Below, piece after piece: positions 20,436-32,267 of a stretch of 64,000 nt of DNA. Numbering within the stretch: the first letter of the stretch is position 1; every line of letters begins with the position of its first letter. The notes under the pieces are model-generated. The model ran no database searches, was not told the origin of the DNA, and saw nothing but the letters and a program-made list of their open reading frames with translations. The translations under genes and the position numbers were made by a program. This DNA comes from Sthenelais limicola (taxonomy: Eukaryota > Annelida > Polychaeta > Phyllodocida > Sigalionidae): assembly GCA_942159475.1 (NCBI GenBank), contig OW804100.1:3680627-3744626 (forward strand), written 5' to 3'.

Positions 20436-21535
20436 TGAAGTGATGAACGGCGAATTGTTCTACCTGCACGCGCCAACCGGGAAACGAATACGCTGTTCAA
20501 AGCCAAGGACATTACCTGGTTGGGGACGACGGTTTTGATATATGAACCGTCGTACAGGCAGGACAATTTGTTTGAGATACCGATCTTACGCACCAAGTCG
20601 CCGCTGATACCGGTATCGACAGACGGCCAATCCCCCTTATCCTCGTACAAACCTGAAGCAAGTGGAGAAGGCAAATTCTACCCCATCCACGGGGTAGTGG
20701 ATGACCTAACGCTCTCGCATGCCGAAGTGATGTACACGTGCCCGGCGTCAGCCTGTGACGGGAGCCACACAGAAGAGAAATCATGTTTCGGAATGGAAGG
20801 AAGTGGTGCGGCCATTCTGGCCATCAGTGTGGACGTTACTTCACCAACGCTGAATATATACGACGCTGAGGTGCTATCAAGAAGCCTCGCAAAATTCTTC
20901 TTACACCCTGTTTTTTTTGGAGTAAGTACTTATGACATGTAATTAACTTAATCTTATCTAATTATAATGACATCTAATAAATTGTCACTATTCTTATTAA
21001 ATCTATTTACATATAGAGCTGAGTCTTCAAATTATTTAAAATTAAATGAGGTAATGTACATTACTTTTTGTAAATTTAAAAATTTATTTATACCTTAGCT
21101 TCTTTCACTGTCACTTCAACATATTTCCTTAACCTCCATTACATATCGTGTTTTTTACTTTTTGTTTCTGACAAGTTCCACACAAATCTCTCATGATTAT
21201 TCATGTACTTTCAGGCTAGGTTAACGGCACCGGTCATTAACATAGACGATGTTCGTCTGCACATACGCCAAACTATGGCTGCCTACCGCGAAGCAGCAAT
21301 ACCGTGGGTGGTTACCGGTTGGTTCAAGACAGCCATCAGTGGCAGTAGTGAAGTGGCGCGAGCGCGAAAATTCCACATATGCTCCGTCCAGCCACGCGAA
21401 ATTCTACCGGATATTGAGAAGATGAGGGAACCATGTAACCCCATTCGTGCACCAAACGTCACCTGCGTGCAGAATGACCGCATACAGCACGACGCAGAAG
21501 GAGCACCACACGTAGCCGGCGACGGTGATGCCTAA
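20436..21535 (+). pseudogene. RPA-like/OB-fold single-strand-DNA-binding protein, two exons, frameshifted
   Basis: Exon 20436-20921 follows TTTTCAG and ends TTTGGA|GTAAGT; exon 21215-21535 follows CTTTCAG; they join in phase 0 and end at a TAA. The product has FKAKDITWLGTTVLIYEP, then a Cys cluster (YTCPASACDGSHTEEKSCFG) and SGAAILAISVDVTSPTLNIY followed by DAEVLSRSLAKFF. That order (zinc ribbon followed by an alternating beta strand and an acidic turn) resembles the C-terminal OB-fold of RPA1. Comparison with the partial copy at 33.7 kb shows third-position differences in the frame reading NGELFYL at the exon start and about 4 bp missing here near 20476, so this copy is frameshifted. Copies at two loci favour transposon origin; RPA-like proteins are known cargo of some Helitrons. 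The RPA call is by eye. Confidence 0.5.
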
Positions 21536-24215
21536 ATATTATATCTTCATGTAAAGCTCCGATAAAACTGTCTGACTTTTTTGCTGGCTTCTATTCATAT
21601 TTAGTATCCAAAACAAAATTTGTTCTCTTTCGGATTTTCACATTTCTTTCATTTATACCTTAACTATTCATATTGAGTATCCAAACAAAAATTTGTTCTC
21701 TTTAGGATTTTCACATTAAAACTAATTTGCAATTTTATTATTAATTTCCAGTACAGATACTTTTAAATGTAACCTTTATGTTAACACTTTTAAAGATCAA
21801 AACATAGTTTAGGTGCCCTTATGGGGTTGCATGGTTCTGGCTTGAATAAACTTATATAATTATAATGAAATCTATGATTTCAACTGAAAGATTGAATTTT
21901 TTCGTTGGTCAAAATCAAACACCGATGTAATTAAAGGTTTTTACATTTGATTATTAATTATAATGACATCTATCATTTCAACTGAAGGATTGAATTTTTC
22001 TTCATTGGTCAAAATCAAACACCGATGTAATTAAAGGTTTTTACATTAGACATACTATTACTACAGTATTGCTATCCTCTTTCTCCAGGTATTAATTGTC
22101 AGTATTCTTATTTTATTATGCCTGATTTTGACCAAAAACAAGTTCAATCGTATAGTTAATATAATAAATCTCATTATAATCATATGGAATTAATGGTGTT
22201 GTCGCTACCACACTTTCCCTTTATATATTACCCCATTAAAAATATGCTATAAATCACTCACAAGGTAAGTCTAATGTACCAGTAATAAATGGTTTTTCAT
22301 ACTAAGGAAATGACCTATTACAGTGTCTTTTATTTTTCAACCATGTCGACTTCTCTTCTCTCTTCCCCTATTTGATGATACATATATTACATTCTGCAGC
22401 AGGGGTAGTCCTACAATATTAAAAAATTGCTATTTATTGATCGTTATGCGAGAACAATGGTATATTTATTGCTATTTATTTATTACTCGACCATTACGCA
22501 GCAGCGGTACTTCCATAATATTGACAAATGTTCATTATTGATTGTTACAAGAAAAATGCTTATTTATTATTCAGCCATAATGGCGTAGTGTTAGATTTTA
22601 ATTATAGATTATTATGAGAAAAGATTATAAAAACTACGGCAGTAATTTTTCGAACCAAATAAACTTATTTATGAGGCAGCAGTGTGATAGGCAGTCCATT
22701 TTCGTCAGACCTCTGATGTTGTTCTGTATTGGTATTATAATATTGTCATAAATGTCTCTTACTAGTTATGAGGCAGTCGACCTTTGATGTTGTTTTCTAG
22801 TTCTGTAGTACGTGCAATCACATATTTTGTGATTTTGAATTTTTACGAAATGTTATTATATCACAAAATGTCAAATATGATTCTCTTTTGACTTCTCATA
22901 TGATATACAATAAACAATATTAATTACATGTCACTTTCAATTTGTTCTCTCCTTACGAAGCCCTACTAAGCAAACTCGATGATACATAGTCGATTATACA
23001 GAATCTACGAGACCCAATAAATCGTCATATTGAAAGTGATTCTTCAATTTCACTAATGCTTTATTACTGATAAAATAACGAAAATGCTACACCATAACTT
23101 TTATAAGATCGTCCTCTTACGTAATACGAAAAACTCCATTACCATATACATATATAATTATATAAATTTAAGACCAGGACAATAAATGCCATTACATGAA
23201 GGCTCATGATAATTTCAGTACTATCCTAATAATTAAAGTACCTCCCATCCCTATGGTAGAAAATGCTTCGCATACAATTGAACCCATGAAGGCTAATATC
23301 TATGTGGAAAAATACCGGCCTTCAACGTGTGCAATACACACGCCTCATGCCGACCTAAGATTAGCTCAATAGCGCCAAAATTTAAGGCTATACTAAGTTG
23401 AAATTTTAAATATATCTACTTAACGTGCACGAAGTAGCTGAGATACACGGGAGCGAGCGATTCAAATTACAACTACATTCAAGTTACCATATCATTTAAT
23501 GATGGACGACCAGTAGCAATCTTGCCATTATTAAAAATGATTTCCGCTAATTCTTTTGAAATATGTAGGGCTTATTGTATTAGCTGACACCGAGGGGGAC
23601 AATCTTTCATAATCATGACGAAATATTTTTCTTAAAATTTGGTGAATGCGAAATCAAAACACTTCAAGTTGTATTTAATTTTTTTACGCGGCATTAGAAT
23701 GGTTATTCTTTCTTTTTATTCTTTCTTTTTATTTTTTTTTTGGCTGGCATTTATACTTTTGCCTGGAGTATAGATCTGAGTAATAAGTCGTAAGAAACAA
23801 AGTCAATCACGTTATTAACAGTTAAAAGTTGTATTTTATTATTTTTATAGAACTTTCAATAAATATACAATAATATCATTACCATCAATAATCAATAAGT
23901 AGACAATGTCTGGCAATGTTAAGACTGTTGGTACAATTGTTCTTAACATTTAAAAGTTGTATTTTATTATTTTCATAGAACTTTCAATAAATAGACAATA
24001 ATTGCATTACGACAATAATTGCAGTACCACTCAATAATCAATCACTATACAATGAAGTATCTGCCTGACCACTGCGCAGTGGGTCACTTCGCTACTTCAT
24101 AATAATAACTAGATAATAATGGTGTTACCAATAAACAATCAATAATTAGACAATAATTGCTCAACTGTCAGGTGGCTTGTTCCCACCAGCTTGACATAAC
24201 ATGTGAAGTTGTCAA
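21536..24215. other. non-coding, with local duplications
   Basis: Two ~98-bp tandem copies at 21857-21950 and 21955-22048 (shared CAAACACCGATGTAATTAAA), a shorter pair near 21590-21720 (shared TTTGTTCTCTTT and GGATTTTCACATT), and repeats of an AAAGTTGTATTTTATTATTT motif at 23824 and 23950. ATGTCTCTTACTAGTT near 22750 is shared with 33440 and 33527. No gene seen. Confidence 0.5.
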
Positions 24216-24219
24216 CATG

Positions 24220-24303
24220 TGTGGTGCTGAGTGTGGTGGTGCCGGGTCGGAGCGGTTATCCCCGCTCTGGCCCGGCGCTGCTAGCCAGTGTCCCGAGCTC
24301 CCG
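24220..24303 (+). repeat. truncated 5' LTR
   Basis: Only the first 84 bp (TGTGGTGCTGAGTGTGGTGG...) remain, joined directly to the C-terminal part of gag. The breakpoint shares GAGCTCCCG with the intact LTR. Confidence 0.88.
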
Positions 24304-24525
24304 AAGATGCAGAGTGCTGAGAAGACTCAGCCAGAAGCTGAGCGTAAGCCGTTCCGGAAAGGCACGTTTAAAAAACCGATCTGCTATTATTGCAGGGAAG
24401 AAGGCCATCTGATAACTGAGTGTGACCAGCAAGCTTTGCATTTTGCGAGTATGAAGAGACAAGCGGAGCGCGAAGCAGCATTGAAGGAATCCGGGAATCC
24501 GGGAAACTCTGCCAGCCCCTCCTAG
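24304..24525 (+). pseudogene. gag remnant with CCHC zinc knuckle (Gypsy element)
   Basis: About 73 codons of Gag C-terminus fused in frame to LTR sequence by the deletion. It contains CYYCREEGHLITEC, a C-x2-C-x4-H-x4-C nucleocapsid knuckle for RNA packaging, in a basic context. The frame ends at 24525; the pol frame is open across this point in the -1 direction, which would fit Gag-Pol frameshifting. Matrix and capsid regions are missing. Confidence 0.85.
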
Positions 24526-24533
24526 GCGGTGGA

Positions 24534-27500
24534 GTGGGGGCAGAGGGTAATACACATGCCGCAGTATGTCAGAACTCGGGGAAAACACCGATGGAGGTTT
24601 CGGTTCGGCCGCCCTCAGCCGGGTTAGGGGACGCCCGTGGTATTAACTCGGTGGGGAGTGTATGCGGAGATTCGGAGGTGAAATCGGATATGCTTTCATG
24701 TATGGTGGAAGTGGTGCATCAGGGTGTACCCGAACATGCTTGCTTGCCGGGGCAAATTTTAAAGGTTGAATGGGGAGGGTATGGCTCCCTGGTAAGCAAG
24801 ATTATGGCATGCGATCTTCGTAATTTTGATATAACTATTTCGGACAGAAGTATACCGTGGATTGCTGACCGAATGTATGCGGATGTGACGATAGTGAATG
24901 TGACTGGCCAGTTTCTTATTGATTGGGGTGCTCAATGTACATTAATAAAGAAGGAAATGTACGATGAGTTGTCGGTAAAGCCTTACCTGATACCGTGCCA
25001 GGTAACGTGCTATGCCGGCACAGGACATGATCTTGTCACACATGGTTGTGTACGAGTAGCCCTCGGGATAGGAGGAGCGTGGTTCGCTCTTACTTGTATG
25101 ATAATAAGTGGTTTAGTGGGAAGAGAAGCTGGTATTCTGGGCATGGATTTTATCCTAACGCACAGATGCAATTCGGATTGGTCCGGTGAATTCACCCTTG
25201 AGGCAGGTGAACAGTCCGTGATGTGCCGGGGCTTGCAAAGCGGTACACTCAGCCGAAATGGGTATGAGGGAATCTTTTTAGATGCTTTTTCTACCATTTG
25301 TAGTTGTGTGGACTTTGAACCGGCGGGTGAAGATGTATTCTTTGAATCGGGACAAGCCGAGTTGGGGCATTGTGTAGTTGTGAGTCGGCTGGTCGCAGGC
25401 GACCGGCAATGTACGACAATATCGTTGCATAATCCTGCCAGCTCCCCTTTGATGTTCAGTTTATCATCACCTGGACTGAGGGATCTTGCTGAGGAAGGCG
25501 AGAGCCCCATGGTTGATATGGATTTATTGGAACCGGAGGTGCCTATGATGCTCTCCGGGGATGGGTGTCCATTGGAGAAGTTAGTTCGGGAGTCTCATCT
25601 GGAAACAGTGGCTGACAGACGTAGATTGCTGACTATTCTGTGGGAGTATAAAGATTGCTTCCGACTACCGGGAGAGATTCTCGGCCACACGGATAAAGTT
25701 ACGCATGTGATCGACACTGGGGATGCTCGCCCGATTAAATGTGCATGTCGGCGATTGCCCCCGGCGAAACGTGATGCGGCGGAACTGCAGATCCAGGATA
25801 TGCTTAAAAAAGGTGTCATTGAACCCAGCAATGGCCCGTGGGGGGCGGGGATAGTCATGGTCGGCAAAAAGGATGGAACTAGTCGGTTTTGTGCTGACTA
25901 TAGGCCCCTTAATTTGGTGACTAAGAAAGACTCTTTCCCGCTTCCCCGAATTGATGAGTGTATTGAAGCCCTTGGAGGTATGAAGTGGTTTATCACCCTG
26001 GATTTGGAAAGTGGTTATTGGCAAATAGCGATGGATGAGGCTAGTAAGGAGAAAACAGCCTTTGTCTCGTCCAGTGGGCTATACCAATTTAAAGTGATGA
26101 GTTTCGGGTTATGCAATGCCCCGGCTACCTTTGAGCGCATGATGGAGCAGATGTTGGTAGGGTTGCGCTGGAAGTGTTGCCTGGTGTATTTGGATGACAT
26201 AATTATATTCGGAGCTAATTTTGAAGAAACTTTACGAAATATGGAATTGGTGTTGCAACGATTGCGGAGTTACGGGTTAAAACTTAAGCCAAAGAAGTGC
26301 TCCTTCTTTCACTTGGAGGTGTTGTATCTCGGACGGGTAGTGTCGCAGAAAGGAATCCGCCCGGATCCAAGCAAGTTGGATCGGGTGAAGACCTGGCCGA
26401 TACCATCCACCGTTAAAGAGGTGAGGCAATTCCTCGGGTTTGCATCATATTATAGGGATTTTATGCCTTATTTTTCCGAGGTTGCTGGTCCGATTCAGGC
26501 CTTGGTGGTAGGTGGAGACCAAAAGAAAAGTAGAAAAGTTGTGTTCGATGAAAGCTGCATGTTGGCGTTTGAGAAACTCAAGCATTTGCTTACTTCGGCC
26601 CCAGTGTTAGGCTATCCGCAACCCCTGGGTACCATCATTTTAGATACGGATGCTTCCGGATTTGGTATGGCTGGGATTTTATCCCAGATTCAGAAAGATA
26701 AGGAAGTGGTGTTGAGCTATGCTAGCAATTCCCTGTCTAAGGCACAGCGTAATTATTGTACCACCAAACGTGAACTGTTGGCGGTTTTGACCTATCTCAG
26801 TAAGTTTCAACATTATGTCATTGGTAGGAGTGATTTTATGCTGAGAACAGACCACGCGTCTTTGCAGTGGCTTATGAATTTCAAAGACCCGACCAATATG
26901 TTGGCGAGGTGGCTGACCACCCTTCAGCATTACGGGGTTTCGGAGAATCAGATAGTTCACCGGCCGGGGAAGCATCATCTGAATGTGGATGCGCTCTCGC
27001 GACTTCCCATTCGGAAGTGTCCCCGGGAGGACTGTCCGGACTGTGGGGCACATGAGGCTGTGGTTGCTGTTATGACAATAGATTACCAGCTATTTTCATC
27101 TTTGGCGGGTGATCGGTTGTCATCGTCCCAGCATGAGGATGATGTGCTTTCTCGCATAATCACTTTGGTAGAGGAGGGGGTCAAAACTCTCACTAAGGCT
27201 GTCATGTTGCCGGAAGGTGATGAATATTGTTTCTATGCCCGGCTACTGTCAACTTTAGTTATGAAGGATAATTTGTTGTGTTTGGAATGGGAGAGTGATA
27301 ATGGTATAATCTATTATCGTGCAGCTGTACCATCTGGTTTACGTAAGGAGCTGTTCCATACTTTGCATGGAAACAAATTGGCGGCCCATTTCGGCGAATT
27401 TAAGACTTATCAAGCGGCATTACATAAATTTATTTGGCCCTGGATGCGCTCTGATATAGCCGACTGGGTACGTGGGTGTGAAATTTGTGCTTCGTGCAAG

Positions 27501-27715
27501 AGCCGGGGAGGCCGGGGTGTCTCTCCTTTGAAAAAGGAGTTGCAGGGAGTGAGATGGAGTCGGGTGGCTCTAGATATTATTGGTCCTTTTCGGAAAACAC
27601 CTAGAGGGAATGTATGTGTTATGGTGGTGACGGATTATTTCAGTAAATGGGCTGAGGCTTACCCCTTGCCCGACCATACTGCTGCAACGTGTGCGATGGT
27701 GTTATTCACTTACGC
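24534..27715 (+). CDS. pol: protease, reverse transcriptase, RNase H, integrase N-part (Gypsy), frameshifted
   Basis: The open frame has its first start-like codon (GTG) at 24534; the natural start is probably by frameshift from gag. Aspartic protease: FLIDWGAQCTLI near residue 130, where family members have D-T/S-G; the Trp is unusual. RT: CADYRPLN, ITLDLESGYWQI, MSFGLCNAPATFERMM and VYLDDIIIF (about residue 551). RNase H: LDTDASGFGMAGIL (about 703), TKRELLAVL and RTDHASLQWL. Integrase: HHCC zinc domain (HTLHGNKLAAHFG ... CEICASC) and the first catalytic Asp in ALDIIGPF (about 1012). The frame is lost between 27690 and 27715, within the integrase core; the residues after that to 27773 are shadow sequence. 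Confidence 0.92.
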
Positions 27716-28783
27716 TATGGCCCGCCAGTCTCTCTGCAGACGGACGGGGCTCCGGAGTTCCGGTCAAGTTTGATGAAGAATTTGCTTGGAATGTTAGACA
27801 TTGAAAAGCTAATGACCTTGCCCTATAGACCCGAATCTAATGGACAGGTAGAACGTTTTAATAGGGTTTTGGTCGAGCAATTGTCTTGTCTGACGGAGTA
27901 TGAGGATGTAAATTGGGATTTATTAGTTCCTTGCATTGCTCATGCTTATCGGGGTGCTGTCCATAAGAGTACACATTGTACACCAAACATGGTGGTATTT
28001 GGTTCTGAGGTGACGGTACCAGCTGACATTATTTATGGAACTCTAAGTGGTGATGTGGATTTTCCTTGCCCAACTGTATTTGTGGAGGAGATTCGTTCTT
28101 TATTGAGGAAGGGACATCAATTTGTGAGAGAGCAATTGGGCCATTCGGCTGTATTTCAAAAGAGGTATTTTGATAGGAGAGCTCGGCCTAAGGAATTCAA
28201 GGAAGGGGACCTAGTGTGGAGATATGCCACTCCCATGGCTCAGAAGAAGTATGGGCCTAAATGGGATGGACCCTTTCTGGTGGTTCGGAGGGTGCAGGGT
28301 TCTACCTATGAATTGCAAACTGCGGATGGCCTCTTGAGGTGGAATGGCAATTTGTTGAAGCTGGCTTTTGATGCTGATGGACAACCGGTTCAAGCTACTA
28401 ATCTTCATCGGGCCCCTGAATACCAGAAGCAGGGGGCTAAGGGCCGGGACATTCTTCGGGTCTCTCCTGTTGGCAAGGTATTGCCCGGGTCGGAGGCACC
28501 GGTTCCTAAACCAGCTAAGAAAATTGTGCATCATGTTAGGAAAAGAGGCAGACCGCCGCGTGCTCCTCCTAAAACTACTGTCTTGCCACAGTCAGAGGTT
28601 TCGGGGGACTCGGGTGCGAATTCTGTCGAGTCGGGTGAAGAGGATGAAGCAGTTGCAGTATTGGAGGAAGATGAGTTACCCTTGGCTGAAACAATGGATA
28701 ATTTGTTGCAGTCCGAGTATCTGTCCGAGAGGCCCCGCCGAACTGTTAGACCTCCGGATAGATATGGGATGGGGATTAGTTAA
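27705..28783 (+). CDS. pol: integrase C-part (Gypsy), separated by a frameshift
   Basis: Continues the integrase core in another frame: TDGAPEFRSS supplies the second Asp and ESNGQVERFNR the Glu of the DDE triad. A GPY/F-type module follows (KKYGPKWDGPFLVVRRV), then a basic and an acidic tail with RKRGRPPRAPPK, an AT-hook-like motif. No chromodomain seen. A one-base indel around 27700-27715 would account for the break from the upstream frame. The tail ends in RPRRTVRPPDRYGMGIS. Confidence 0.88.
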
Positions 28784-29456
28784 TGTGTTTGGATGTAATG
28801 GTGCGAAGTAGAAAACAAATTACACAACGAGAAGTACTGCAGTAGAGTCGGGCCGGGCGCGGAAGCTTGTGTGTAGAGCTCCGGTTCGACCTTGGAAGAT
28901 ATCACTATATTGGTTGGCTGTGTTAATTTTTGCTCCGATCGGTTTAACTGGCCAGTTGACCTCCTCGGGTTGCCGGACCCATTGGGAAATAAAGTGGGGA
29001 GTACCAGTCTATAACCTTTTTGGCTTAAATCATTGATATAGTCGTGTTTTTGTTGTATGTATGTCTGGCTCGGGGGCATTATCAGTTGTTGTGTCTACAG
29101 GTAGGGGTTGGGGCATTGCTCATTTGGGGGTATGACCAATTGAGGCCGGGTCATGAGTCGTCTGCGGCTGGTTACTTGACTGGTGTTGCTATTTTTAGAC
29201 CCGGTGACCTCGTTCTCGCGTGAAGGAACGAGAGGTGGCTGGTGTGAACCAGTCAGTCAGTTGCATTCGGTCGACTTGGTCGGTCGTGTCCCACTGTATG
29301 CTATTGCCCCACGTGGAATAAAATAGTCGAATTGTCGAATATTCCTTTGCATTTCATTGAAGTTTCAGTTGTCGTAACTGTGCAGAAAGTGTGACCCGGT
29401 TTTGAAAGTGTTCGTGTTGGATAGGATCAGGTTGTGATCCTGTCAGTGGCCGTGTT
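28784..29456 (+). other. spacer between pol and the third ORF (Gypsy)
   Basis: 673 bp without a gene. It includes an AATAAA at 29319-29324 and a short palindromic CGAGGTCACCGGGT/CTCGTTCC region. A splice acceptor or internal promoter for the downstream ORF could lie here, but none is evident. Confidence 0.45.
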
Positions 29457-32267
29457 ATGGCCGACGAGGAGAAGCCGGGCGGCTCACAGGGTTATGCTGC
29501 TGATTTCCCTGAGATGGCGAAAGTTCCTGCCCCGAACCCTGAACTTGCTGTGAAGAAAAAGTTGAGTGAACAGAGGAAGGCTGAGCGGAAAGCTCGGGAG
29601 CAGTCCCGGCTTGCTGCAATGAAGAAGGCAACTGTGGCTAAGCAGTCGCTGTTGAAGAAATCAGCTGTGGTGAAAGCTACTAAGGTTAAGAAACCCGGGA
29701 AGAAGTTAACTGAGAAGCCGGCTACTAAGGTGGTGGAAAGGACCAGTCCCCGGAGGGCTAATCCCGGAGTTGTAGCGGCTGATACTCAGCTTCCCGAAGC
29801 TCAGCTTGCTGCAGCGGGGCAGACGGAGAGAGCTCCTTCTCCCGCGGCCTCTGACGTGGTGGTTGTGGACAGTCCCGAGTCTACCCCGGCTCCCCGAGCC
29901 GAAGAGGGAGAGATAGTGGAGGATGATGCTACGGCTGCTGTTGGAGACCCGGGCACGGAAGGTGTCACCCCGGACACTGCTCAGCTTACCGCTGAAGGTG
30001 TTGAAAAAACACAGGAGGCGGAGGAAATGGATACCACTCCTGTTGTTGATGTTGTAACCGAAAAACCTGAGGATGATGCTGGTTTTGTGGAGGTGAAGTC
30101 TAAAAAGAAGAAGCCTAAACCTAGTTCTGCGAAAGTTGGTTCGGAGAAGGAGGTCCAAGCGATTGAACGGCAACACGGGATTTCTCGTTACAGGTCGGGG
30201 AAGTTTATCAAGAAACGTGAGGACCCTGACTTTGCTGTGAGAAATTTGACCCGGTGGAATGCTTTACAGAAAAAGCTTGACACTTTTGTAGTGCTGGAGG
30301 AGGAAATTGCCCCTGTGGTACCAAGTGTGGAGGATACCTTCCCTGTCTGTCCTGAGTCCGAGGATGAGGATGAGGCCATGGCCGAATACTCAAACGGGAC
30401 TTTGATGTCTAAGTACGAGATGGAATTTCATTTCTTGAAGAGTCGTACTGGTCGGCAGCCGGAATCAACCCGGGAGGTGGTGATTAACCCGACGGTGCTT
30501 GTGAAGCTGAATAGTGTGGAGCGTTTGTGGAGCCCGGGGCAGAGGTGTCCTTTTGTGTATTGCCGGCATTTGGACCCGGCCATCAATCCGGATGGGGTTC
30601 GTTCTTACAGAACGAGGGAAAGGTTTTACCGGCATCTGGTGGAGGAGCATTGTCCGGCTAGTTACCAGCTGACCTGCCCACATGCTTCGTCTTGTTTGGT
30701 GAGATTGGATCGCCGATCAGAATTAGTGAGGCACTGTATGACGCAGCACCATGAGAAGAGGGACACTGCACTTGATATGTGCATAAGTTTTCGGGTGTTT
30801 CAAAAGGAGTTCCCAAATTACGGGTGTCAAAAGTTTGCGAGAATGACCAGAGGAGATTGGGAGACCGTGTCTGTTCTCGGGAGGACTGGTGGTTCTAGGC
30901 GGTTTGTGATCCCCAAGCACCCGTCCTCTCATGGTTCAGGCCCGGCCCCTGCGAGTGTTTGGAAGAAGCCTCCAAGTAGCAGTTATGGGAGCGCTGATCA
31001 CATGAACTCCTCCATTGAGTCATCGGTGGTAGACCAGAGTTCTATGCTGTCTGGTGCAGAGCGTTCGGAGCGTTCGGAACGTGTTCGGCCAATGGGAAGT
31101 CGAATCCCGAATGTTGATGCCACCTATGACCATGTTTCTAAGTCTTTGGAAAGAATAACTGCATGTATGGACGCCGGAGTTTCAGCCATTCAGTCGACTG
31201 CTTCGGCTGTCATGGCGGATATTCGCAACCTAATTGGTGAAGCTTTTGATCCGTTGGAAGGGATCCAGGAGTTGCGGGAACAGGTGAAACTGATTCCGAA
31301 TCTAGAACAGGAGAATCTGGACTTGCAGGATCAGTTGAGGTTTTATAAAGAGGAGGATAACCGTTCGCGTGAAGTAAATATGGAGTTGCGTCGTAAGTTG
31401 TCCCGCTATGAACAGCAAGGTGGTCCGGATTCTAAGCGGAAGAAGACGGAGAAAGATAAGGTGGAAACTGAAGTGCAGGGTAAGCCGGAGGATCAAGTTA
31501 TGGAGGAGGAGGAAAAGTCGGAGAAAACCGGAGCTGTTGGTGGTACAGTTAGCATTTCAGATATGCGGGAAGTGATGTCGGGTCTCTTCAAGGAAATGTT
31601 TGAGGAACACTTGCCTCAGCCTGCTGCTCAACAATTGCCGCCTCCACCACCTGTTGCTATGACTATGCCGGCCTTTCCCTCCTGGGATGCCTTTTTCCAG
31701 TCTTTTGGACAGAATTTGCCTCAATATACTGCTGCGGATCCTAATATGAGTGCTTTCGCGGACCCGAATGCGCAGATGGCTATGCGCATGGCTCCGCCTT
31801 TGTTTAGTCCTCCTGCTGTGTCTAGAGTTCGGCAATCACCGCAAGTGCCTCTCTATAGTGCTGCGGTGGCTGGTGGAGTTGGTTTCGGGGAAAACCCACC
31901 ACCATCCGGTGGTTCGGTGCCACATGCTGCCAAGCCGGGGATGGTTCGGGGGGGAAAACCCGCTCTGTTGCCGAAACCCCGCACTATGGTGACGCTGACT
32001 CCTAGGCCTAGCGCTGCGAGGGTTACTTCCACTCCGGTTGCTAGCCCGGAGAGAACCGCTGTGCTAGTTCCCGATAAGGCTTTGGATAGTCCCGCAAGAC
32101 TGGCGTTGGAGATGAAGAGGCTGGAAGAAAACTTGACCCAGGATACGGGTGAGGGTGAAGTTGTGGACTCGGATGCAGCTGAGGAAAGTCCTGAGATGGA
32201 GATATCTGTTGAGGAGGAGAATCGGTTGCTTCGGGGTGAGAAGGGCACAGTGATGGATGAGTATTAG
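29457..32267 (+). CDS. 936-codon third ORF with two C2H2-like fingers (Gypsy element)
   Basis: Intact ORF from ATG at 29457, sense to pol. Residues 30-110 are Lys/Ala-rich and basic; 110-290 acidic and low complexity. Around 364-430 are two finger-like units: CPFVYC with a later H-x4-H, and CPHASSC-x12-H-x4-H, then a conserved-looking segment (FQKEFPNYGCQKF). Residues 560-690 are helical, probably coiled coil (LEQENLDLQDQLRFYKEEDN), followed by a Pro-rich region and an acidic C-terminus. There is no signal peptide or membrane segment, so it is not an envelope gene. It could bind nucleic acid and act as a second Gag-like or regulatory protein; the function is unknown to me. It is the only undamaged long ORF in this element. 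Confidence 0.8.
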   Translation: MADEEKPGGSQGYAADFPEMAKVPAPNPELAVKKKLSEQRKAERKAREQSRLAAMKKATVAKQSLLKKSAVVKATKVKKPGKKLTEKPATKVVERTSPRRANPGVVAADTQLPEAQLAAAGQTERAPSPAASDVVVVDSPESTPAPRAEEGEIVEDDATAAVGDPGTEGVTPDTAQLTAEGVEKTQEAEEMDTTPVVDVVTEKPEDDAGFVEVKSKKKKPKPSSAKVGSEKEVQAIERQHGISRYRSGKFIKKREDPDFAVRNLTRWNALQKKLDTFVVLEEEIAPVVPSVEDTFPVCPESEDEDEAMAEYSNGTLMSKYEMEFHFLKSRTGRQPESTREVVINPTVLVKLNSVERLWSPGQRCPFVYCRHLDPAINPDGVRSYRTRERFYRHLVEEHCPASYQLTCPHASSCLVRLDRRSELVRHCMTQHHEKRDTALDMCISFRVFQKEFPNYGCQKFARMTRGDWETVSVLGRTGGSRRFVIPKHPSSHGSGPAPASVWKKPPSSSYGSADHMNSSIESSVVDQSSMLSGAERSERSERVRPMGSRIPNVDATYDHVSKSLERITACMDAGVSAIQSTASAVMADIRNLIGEAFDPLEGIQELREQVKLIPNLEQENLDLQDQLRFYKEEDNRSREVNMELRRKLSRYEQQGGPDSKRKKTEKDKVETEVQGKPEDQVMEEEEKSEKTGAVGGTVSISDMREVMSGLFKEMFEEHLPQPAAQQLPPPPPVAMTMPAFPSWDAFFQSFGQNLPQYTAADPNMSAFADPNAQMAMRMAPPLFSPPAVSRVRQSPQVPLYSAAVAGGVGFGENPPPSGGSVPHAAKPGMVRGGKPALLPKPRTMVTLTPRPSAARVTSTPVASPERTAVLVPDKALDSPARLALEMKRLEENLTQDTGEGEVVDSDAAEESPEMEISVEEENRLLRGEKGTVMDEY

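Noticed and set aside
29457..32267. Envelope gene of the Gypsy element
   Set aside because: Position fits, but there is no signal peptide, transmembrane helix or fusion-peptide-like segment; the content is basic, zinc-finger and coiled-coil.
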